A DNA stretch of 14,338 bases from NCBI GenBank assembly GCA_900770015.1, contig CAAGIU010000420.1, forward strand, positions 1-14,338, read 5' to 3'. Each line of letters begins with the position of its first letter. Position 1 is the first letter of the stretch. Positions 13,801-14,338 of this stretch are shown here, piece after piece. The position numbers were made by a program, and so were the translations under genes. The notes beneath the pieces were generated by a model. The model had not been told where the DNA came from. It worked only from the letters and a program-made list of their open reading frames with translations, and ran no database searches. Source of the DNA: an uncultured Oscillospiraceae bacterium (GTDB taxonomy: Bacteria; Bacillota_A; Clostridia; Oscillospirales; Oscillospiraceae).

Positions 13801-14338
13801 GATGTGCAATCTGCAAAACTGTGATTCTGAATAAATACAAATTTTTGGATTTTCTCACAAATACAATACAACTTTTTTCGTTTTACGTTTTTTCGCGAAA
13901 TATAAATGGATATTTTATGATCCAAGTATGAATATTTTCCGATTCTGCCTTTCTCTTCCTGGTTTTCCGGCGAGAAATTCCGCTGCAACCCGGAGAAAAA
14001 AGTATGTTTTTTTATGAGTGGATTTCTGCACGAGAAAAATTTTTATATTCTTTTATGAATTATTCACAAGATTCCATTGAGAAGTTTTTCCTGTTTTGAA
14101 ATATTTCAACAAAGGTATGCGCTGCCCGCCGGATTTCCCGGATTCCCCGATTGACTTTCTCAGCCGAAATTGCTACCATGATGGCAGGAATCAGAGAAAT
14201 TGTAATTTGGCGGTAGCAATTTCCACCCAGCCAATGTAGGGGAGGATATCATCCTCCCGCGCAGGGAAAGCCCCCATAATGCAACCATGTTGGGCGAATT
14301 CGTATCCATGTCCAACATTTTCCCATTCAACCGAACAC
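13801..14338. other. AT-rich gene-free region with palindromes and a possible rightward promoter
   Basis: No convincing gene is seen; short open frames here lack ribosome sites and recognisable sequence. Visible structure: palindromes TTTCGCGAAA (13891-13900) and TTGAAATATTTCAA (14096-14109); a candidate rightward promoter TTGACT (14151-14156) with 17 bp to TACCAT (14174-14179); a 12-bp inverted repeat GAAATTGCTACC (14166-14177) / GGTAGCAATTTC (14212-14223); hairpin GGGAGGAT/ATCCTCCC (14240-14258); and ATGTTGG/CCAACAT (14287-14293/14312-14318). The block 13801-14110 is markedly more AT-rich than the rest of the window. Confidence 0.5.
14232..14318. repeat. Possible intergenic repeat remnant at the window edge
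   Basis: A TGTAGGGGAGGAT start, a tight 8-bp hairpin (14240-14258), and a later GGGCGAATTCGT segment resemble, from memory, short GTAGGGG.../GGGCGATTCG-type intergenic repeats of gut Clostridia. Only this one copy is present in the window, so repetition cannot be shown. Confidence 0.3.

Noticed and set aside
13746..13931. 61-codon plus-strand frame upstream of the transporter
   Set aside because: No ribosome site; it overlaps the transporter promoter and lies in AT-rich DNA where short frames are expected.

Overview
The window looks like a chromosomal segment of a GC-rich, anaerobic, low-oxygen-adapted Clostridia-type bacterium (Oscillospirales or a relative; inference). The reasons are strong AAGGAGG-type ribosome sites, Bacillota-style carAB and a yabE-like gene beside ksgA, a desulfoferrodoxin-like domain, and a hairpin-rich intergenic repeat of the kind seen in gut Clostridia. 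No rRNA, tRNA, transposase or CRISPR array is visible.

Layout. Positions 1-152 hold a 152-bp imperfect inverted-repeat element made of small hairpins. Positions 286-4335 carry five leftward genes, given here in transcription order. First is a membrane-anchored YabE-like G5/3D cell-wall protein with a GTG start. It is followed by ksgA (16S rRNA dimethyltransferase), a YjjG/YfnB-type HAD nucleotidase, an SPL-family radical SAM protein, and an XRE-type regulator fused to a complete desulfoferrodoxin-like (superoxide reductase) module. A divergent promoter region (4336-4553) separates these from rightward carA-carB (4554-8826). carAB has a perfect-consensus promoter and a 5' leader that folds into an intrinsic terminator, so it is a likely attenuator. 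A bidirectional terminator (8943-8978) ends carB and the converging leftward transporter operon.

The transporter (8984-13702) is a four-gene CUT2-type sugar ABC system in transcription order: binding protein, double ATPase, permease, permease. The gene order and the binding-protein sequence match E. coli ytfQ-ytfR-ytfT-yjfF (galactofuranose). No catabolic gene for the sugar is present. Its promoter is flanked by an operator-like inverted repeat, and a wobble-containing 18-bp hairpin sits between the binding-protein and ATPase genes. Positions 13703-14338 are AT-rich and gene-free, with several palindromes and a possible rightward promoter serving a gene outside the window.

The most interesting items are the HTH-desulfoferrodoxin fusion with all metal ligands kept, the carA leader attenuator, the ksgA ribosome site buried in a terminator-like hairpin, and the intercistronic hairpin of the transporter. 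I see no clearly new multi-gene system; the single most unusual protein is the HTH-desulfoferrodoxin fusion.
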